Shown: piece by piece, positions 39,953 through 44,200 of the stretch | Position numbering within the stretch: the stretch's first letter is position 1 | Layout: every line of letters starts with the position of its first letter | Assembly (NCBI GenBank): GCA_944319925.1 | Contig: CALUFQ010000024.1 | Location: 1 to 44,200, forward strand | Reading direction: 5' to 3' | Source: an uncultured Paraprevotella sp. | Lineage (GTDB): Bacteria; Bacteroidota; Bacteroidia; Bacteroidales; Bacteroidaceae | DNA: 44,200 bases | Program-made: the position numbers and the translations under genes | Notes under the pieces: model-generated | The model's database searches: none | What the model was told of the DNA's origin: nothing | Seen by the model: the letters and a program-made list of their open reading frames with translations, nothing else

Positions 39953-42900
39953 ATGAAAAACAGATTACTAGCAGTCATGGCTTTATGCTGTGCGACATCG
40001 GTTACGTCCCCCTTGTGGGCGCAGACCGAGTGGGCTGATCCTGTCGTGAAAATCTCCACACCCAATTTGGAGCAACATGAGGGGATTCAGCAGTTCTACA
40101 TCTACCATCCCGCTACGGGGCAGTTCGTGACCAACGGGAACGAAGCGGGCACACAGTTGAGCGTGGGAACCACCGGGCAGATGATTACGTTGGAATGGGG
40201 CGCAGAACGTCCGCCTTTGTATAATTCATCGGTGACGGTGACGGGCGAAGGCTGGAAGCTGAACATGTTGCAGGGTCCGACCAATAGCGGTTTCCATGAA
40301 ATCTTTGTGCGCGACGCGACAAGTGCTTTCGTGGATGCCAATGCCCAAGGGCACATGTTGTGGCAAATCCAGCCCCAAGGCGACCAGCTCTACCGCATCA
40401 AGATTGTGGACCAGGACACCAGCTTCGGCTTGGAGTCGGGCAACACGGTGACGATGAACGGCGTATGGGGTGTCATTGAGACTAGCACCGTCATCTATCC
40501 TTTCGCCGATCTGAACGGAGATCAATATGCCGGCGCGGAGATGGATTGGCAGTTCGTCACTCCCGAAGATTATGATGCCTATCAGGCACGCCTAGATTTG
40601 AAACCTATGTTGGAAGAAGCACGGGATTTGGGATTCGACGACGAGTTGGACGAATACACTGCGCTGTATAACAACCAGTCCGCCACGTCCGAAGACTTGG
40701 AAGCGGCTATTGCCGGATTGCCGATGGACATCATCCTGTGGCAGACCGGCGGGGCGAGCGAGACCTCTCCGGCCAATTTCACTCCGATTGTCGCGAATGC
40801 CGATTTCGCGGACAATGGCAACGGGTGGACGCTTACCAACATGAACAACGACCAGCACCGTGATCCGGCCGACCTCTATGAGGATCCCGAGGATGCCACC
40901 CACTTCTTGAACTATTTCTTGGAGGCATGGGTCGGCAGCGGCTCTGCGGAAAACCCGGCCAGCGTGGACGAGGGGCGCACGGTGCGTGCCGAACAAGCGT
41001 TGACAGGTTTGCCCGCAGGTGTTTACCGCCTTACGGCCGATTGTTTCGGTGTCATGCAGGCTACGGTGAGCACTTCTGCGGCGAATGGTCGCGGGGTCTA
41101 TCTCTTTGCCGGTGCCAAGGGGCTGGAGATGATTGCCGACGCACACACGCTGGAATTCTATGGCGACAACAACGACCGTCCGGTGCCGCGTCCGGTGTCG
41201 GTGGAATTTTATTCCCCGGATGGCACCATGACAATCGGTTTCAAGGCCGAGAACTCAAACTGTAACTGGGTGGGCTTCGACAACGTGAAGCTGGAATACT
41301 TGGGAGAAGGCTCGGGCGACATGACCATGGGCACCATGTTGCAAACGGTCGTGGACAATTTTGAAACGCAGATACAAGGCTACAGGGATAATAACTTGGT
41401 ATGGTCCGCAGCGGGTGAACAGCGTGCGAGCGAGCTGCTCGAGACGGCCAAGGCTGCAATCACCGTTCCGGAGAGCGACGACTCCTTGGCTTCCTTGGGC
41501 AATGCCTTGCAGGCTGAAATGGTTGCCCTGCAGGCTGACGTGGACGCTTACACGAGGCTGAACACTTTCCTTAACGAGGACGCGATGGAATATTTCAACG
41601 GAGAATACGGCAGTTATGCTTTGGAGGCATTGAACAACTACCTTCTGGGGTTGACCGACGAGTTGGGTAACTTGGCTTTCGACCCCGCTGACATCGACAG
41701 CGTGGAAATCATTGCCGACAGCCTCTACCAGGTGGGCGTTGAACTGGCTATCACCCAAGAAGGTGCCACGGCCGTGACCGGAATGGGTGTCAACATGGAC
41801 TTCACGGGAAGTGCCAATGGCTGGACCAAGACGGGGGCCAGCAAACTGGGTTATGGTAACAATACGGGCGAGGTGTTCCGTCAGAATCCAGACGGGGGCT
41901 TCGAGGTTTACCAGGAAATCACGGGGCTGCCTTCAGGTTCTTATAAGGTGACCGCGCAGGCATTCTATCGTCCTGCAGGCTATGCTGACGCGTCCAAGAC
42001 CTTCGATGCCGCAGACCCGCAGGCCGATGTGACGGCTTATTTGGATGTCAACGGCGCACGGACGAAAATTCACAGCTTGTTTGAAGTGACGTTCGACAGC
42101 AGCGAGGGCATGGCGGGTCGTTTCGCTACCATTTCGGACAGCGGCACGGAGTTGGACGGCAAGCTCGTGGCCGACGACTTGGCTTCCGCAGAGGCCGTGC
42201 TGACGGCTGGCGACCGCACGAACTATGAGGTGTCGGTTACCGGTTATGTGGGCGAGGACGGTGTGCTCCGTTTCGGTATCATCGCCGATGCGACTTCTTT
42301 GTCCAGCAGCTGGTGCCTGTTCGACAACTTCCGTGTGGAATACATGCCGGGTGACATGACGGGTATGGAGTTTGCCTTGCAGTCGAAGCGAAGCCAGGCT
42401 GAGGCCATGATGACTGCTGACATATTCTACACAGACGAATCCGAGACTGCTCTTTTGACCGCAATACAAAATGCGACCAATGCTTTGGATGGCGGGTTGA
42501 CGGATGAAACCTTTGTCGCAGCCAACAACGGGCTTGACGAGGCAATCACTTTGGCTACGGAGACCGATGAGACCGTGAAGTCGGTGGAAACTTGGTTTAA
42601 CGAATATGATGAAGTGTTGGCGGCTATTGAAGCCGGGGATGACAAGAACAATTATGACCCGGAAAAGGTTGCAGATCTCGAAGGTGCCGTGGCTGCCCAA
42701 ACAGACTATGTGGACAAGTATGAGATTTATGCTGATTTGGCCGAAGTCAACCAGGCTATCCTCGACATGAACAATGCTTACGGCGCAATGGTGCAGTCTC
42801 TATTCGACTTCGCGAATGTTTCCAAGGAAGATTCGACGGATGTATCTATGTTGTTGCGTAACCCGCGCTTGCAGAAAGTGGTGAGCGGAGTGGATCAATC

Positions 42901-43627
42901 GTCTCATGAATATTGGGAGCATAATCCTGCTTTGACCAACGAAAATGCTACGGCGGATTCTTTGTTCGAATACTTTAACACGAAGGAATTCGATTTCCAT
43001 CAGACTGTATATAACTTGCCGCAAGGATATTACTCTTTGTTTGTATCCAGCTTCTACCGTTACGGTGACATGACACCTGCCGGCGTGGCTCGTCGCGACG
43101 GGGAGGAGCAATTGTTCGCGCAGGTTTATGCAACTACGGAAGAAAAGGATTATTTCACGCCGATTGTTTCCATCTACGAGCATGTGATGGATGCGAAGTT
43201 CACGTCTTCGAGTGCCGTGCTGCCGGACAGCCTCTTCACGTACATGGAGCCGCAGGCTTACTATTGCGTGGCTAATGCGGTGGATGACGCCAACGTGGCC
43301 TTTAACTTCGGCTTCTATCGCAACGAAGTATCCTTCTATGTGAAGGAAGGTGGTTCCGTACAGCTGGGTATCCGCAAAGCCGATGGTGTGACCAACGACT
43401 GGTGTCCGTTTGATGACTTCTCATTGATTTACTGGGGCGACGGTGATGAAAATGCTCCGACCGCAGTGGACGATGTGATTTCCGAAAATGCGGCTATCGT
43501 GTTGGCTACCGAATGGTACACCATTGACGGCATGCGGGTTGCAGAACCCAAGAAGGGTGGTATTTACATTCGCGTGAACAAGATGAGCGACGGTTCGAAG
43601 AAAGCCATGAAGGTAATGGTGAAATAA
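39953..43627 (+). CDS. large secreted protein with three carbohydrate-binding-like modules
   Basis: 1224 aa. Signal peptide 1-24 (ends LWAQ). An N-terminal beta-rich domain (about 25-215) resembles a beta-trefoil lectin. Then come three similar modules, at about 278-450, 608-800 and 966-1165, each beginning NxDF/NPRL-like, containing GLP.G.Y or LPQGYYS, and ending in a W/C..FD[ND]..[LV].Y signature (NWVGFDNVKLEYL, SSWCLFDNFRVEYM, NDWCPFDDFSLIYW). Helical FIVAR-like spacers separate them. The last 50 residues (WYTIDGMRVAEPKKGGIYIR...KVMVK) resemble a T9SS sorting domain. No catalytic domain is recognised. It may bind host or plant glycans. Confidence 0.85.
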   Translation: MKNRLLAVMALCCATSVTSPLWAQTEWADPVVKISTPNLEQHEGIQQFYIYHPATGQFVTNGNEAGTQLSVGTTGQMITLEWGAERPPLYNSSVTVTGEGWKLNMLQGPTNSGFHEIFVRDATSAFVDANAQGHMLWQIQPQGDQLYRIKIVDQDTSFGLESGNTVTMNGVWGVIETSTVIYPFADLNGDQYAGAEMDWQFVTPEDYDAYQARLDLKPMLEEARDLGFDDELDEYTALYNNQSATSEDLEAAIAGLPMDIILWQTGGASETSPANFTPIVANADFADNGNGWTLTNMNNDQHRDPADLYEDPEDATHFLNYFLEAWVGSGSAENPASVDEGRTVRAEQALTGLPAGVYRLTADCFGVMQATVSTSAANGRGVYLFAGAKGLEMIADAHTLEFYGDNNDRPVPRPVSVEFYSPDGTMTIGFKAENSNCNWVGFDNVKLEYLGEGSGDMTMGTMLQTVVDNFETQIQGYRDNNLVWSAAGEQRASELLETAKAAITVPESDDSLASLGNALQAEMVALQADVDAYTRLNTFLNEDAMEYFNGEYGSYALEALNNYLLGLTDELGNLAFDPADIDSVEIIADSLYQVGVELAITQEGATAVTGMGVNMDFTGSANGWTKTGASKLGYGNNTGEVFRQNPDGGFEVYQEITGLPSGSYKVTAQAFYRPAGYADASKTFDAADPQADVTAYLDVNGARTKIHSLFEVTFDSSEGMAGRFATISDSGTELDGKLVADDLASAEAVLTAGDRTNYEVSVTGYVGEDGVLRFGIIADATSLSSSWCLFDNFRVEYMPGDMTGMEFALQSKRSQAEAMMTADIFYTDESETALLTAIQNATNALDGGLTDETFVAANNGLDEAITLATETDETVKSVETWFNEYDEVLAAIEAGDDKNNYDPEKVADLEGAVAAQTDYVDKYEIYADLAEVNQAILDMNNAYGAMVQSLFDFANVSKEDSTDVSMLLRNPRLQKVVSGVDQSSHEYWEHNPALTNENATADSLFEYFNTKEFDFHQTVYNLPQGYYSLFVSSFYRYGDMTPAGVARRDGEEQLFAQVYATTEEKDYFTPIVSIYEHVMDAKFTSSSAVLPDSLFTYMEPQAYYCVANAVDDANVAFNFGFYRNEVSFYVKEGGSVQLGIRKADGVTNDWCPFDDFSLIYWGDGDENAPTAVDDVISENAAIVLATEWYTIDGMRVAEPKKGGIYIRVNKMSDGSKKAMKVMVK

Positions 43628-43662
43628 GTTTTATCATATTTTTTAATAGGTTCATTTAATGT

Positions 43663-43696
43663 GGGGGAAGTCGATGTGAATCGCCTTCCCCTTTTT
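43663..43696 (+). terminator. intrinsic terminator after the 1224-aa protein gene
   Basis: GGGGAAG (43664-43670) pairs with CTTCCCC (43685-43691), with an inner CGAT/ATCG helix and a GTGA loop, followed by five T. Confidence 0.85.
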
Positions 43697-43784
43697 CTGT
43701 TGCGTGGGATTTGTAACTCCACTCTTGCTGTGGAGGATTTGTAGGGACAGTAGAGATTTAGTGGTGATTTACTAAATTCTGCGC

Positions 43785-43831
43785 GGGACGTAACGCCCCT
43801 TCTGTTCTCCATGCGGCGGCCATAATGGCCG
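43785..43831 (-). repeat. P module pair, with a third stem variant
   Basis: On the minus strand: CGGCCA-TTA-TGGCCG (43817-43831) and GGGGCG-TTA-CGTCCC (43785-43799, one G-T pair). The TTA centres are 32 apart. Each is preceded by CGCATGGAGAACAAAA or similar. Confidence 0.85.
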
Positions 43832-43857
43832 TTTTGTTCTCCATGCGGATGGCCCAA

Positions 43858-44040
43858 CTGTCCCGCCTTGCAGGGGGACGAGCCCCGAAGGGGCGGAGGG
43901 GGTCTTACGCCCACGTGAACAACACCGGACGCATCTGCGGATAACATAAACGGGTCGGAAAAAGAGGAAAGTCACTCTTGTGCATGGGAAACCCCTCCGG
44001 CCCTTCGGGCCACCTCCCCTACAAGGCGGAGGAGTTTTGC
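43858..44040 (-). repeat. 183-bp long repeat, copy B (Q copy 3 + linker + R copy 7)
   Basis: Same length and orientation as 11609-11791, differing at 4 positions by eye. The R hairpin here is GGCCC-GAA-GGGCC. No gene is contained. Confidence 0.9.
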
Positions 44041-44200
44041 AGCCGACCCCTGCATTGTTGATTAACAAACTAAAAAACGGGATATCACCAAAAACTGCCG
44101 CATGGGAAAAACTGTCCCGCCTCGCAGGCTACCCATTATACACATCTTTTTAACATTTGCACATTACTGAAACACAATTATTTGCTTGTGTGTTTAAAGA
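44041..44200. other. A/T-rich tail, probable upstream region of the next gene
   Basis: Contains a partial Q module on the minus strand (AACTGTCCCGCCTCGCAGG, 44110-44128) and then about 70 A/T-rich bases. No gene begins inside the window. Confidence 0.4.

Overview
The window looks like chromosomal DNA from a Bacteroidales bacterium with a moderately high G+C content. Four things support this. Many genes are preceded by the Bacteroidota -7 promoter motif TAnnTTTG, sometimes with a TTTG or TTG box about 19-21 bases upstream. At least one secreted protein ends in a type IX secretion (Por) sorting domain. Several families typical of this order are present (DUF4199, DUF6048, DUF6452, fused M16 peptidase, TPR protein beside ribH). 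Shine-Dalgarno sequences are mostly weak. I cannot name a species.

Layout. 1-893: intergenic, with a 21-bp tandem repeat and a candidate structured RNA. 894-2018: T9SS-exported protein. 2120-6006: TPP riboswitch followed by thiS-thiG-thiH-thiF and a secreted esterase. 6042-7438: cysK and a divergent YbjQ-family gene. 7444-11377 (minus): mscS-yjbQ-dnaG-tspO run. 12175-14936: ribH and a TPR protein (minus), divergent from recF-DUF721 (plus). 15511-25249 (minus): eleven tightly packed genes that probably form one operon (DUF4199, GT2, DUF6452, DUF6048, mntP, apbE, Crp-type regulator, dcp, dCMP deaminase, S41 peptidase, 5-formyl-THF cyclo-ligase). 25386-26377: SRP RNA, tRNA-Thr(UGU) and an orphan protein. 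26607-34051 (minus): M16 peptidase, acyl-CoA ligase, mutS2. 34247-39759: AraC regulator, ZIP transporter, GH28-like lipoprotein, type I asparaginase, HAD phosphatase. 39953-43627: 1224-aa secreted multi-module protein.

The genes are mostly housekeeping. Thiamine genes sit under a TPP switch, and a YjbQ-family protein (known to have thiamine-phosphate synthase activity) is encoded nearby, while thiC and thiE are absent from this cluster. The large minus-strand operon mixes envelope, peptidase, nucleotide and flavin/manganese functions.

The least explained content is intergenic. A mosaic family of short palindromic modules (called P, R, Q, S and G here) recurs in at least eight intergenic regions, always next to at least one gene 3' end. 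Hairpin stems in P, R and G change on both sides while pairing is kept, so the fold appears to be selected or copied. Some clusters are bounded by 16-18 bp inverted repeats like MITEs. One 183-bp copy recurs 32 kb away with only 4 mismatches counted by eye. Together with the 511-809 RNA candidate, this is the most promising undescribed material. All statements come from reading the sequence; no searches or folding programs were run.
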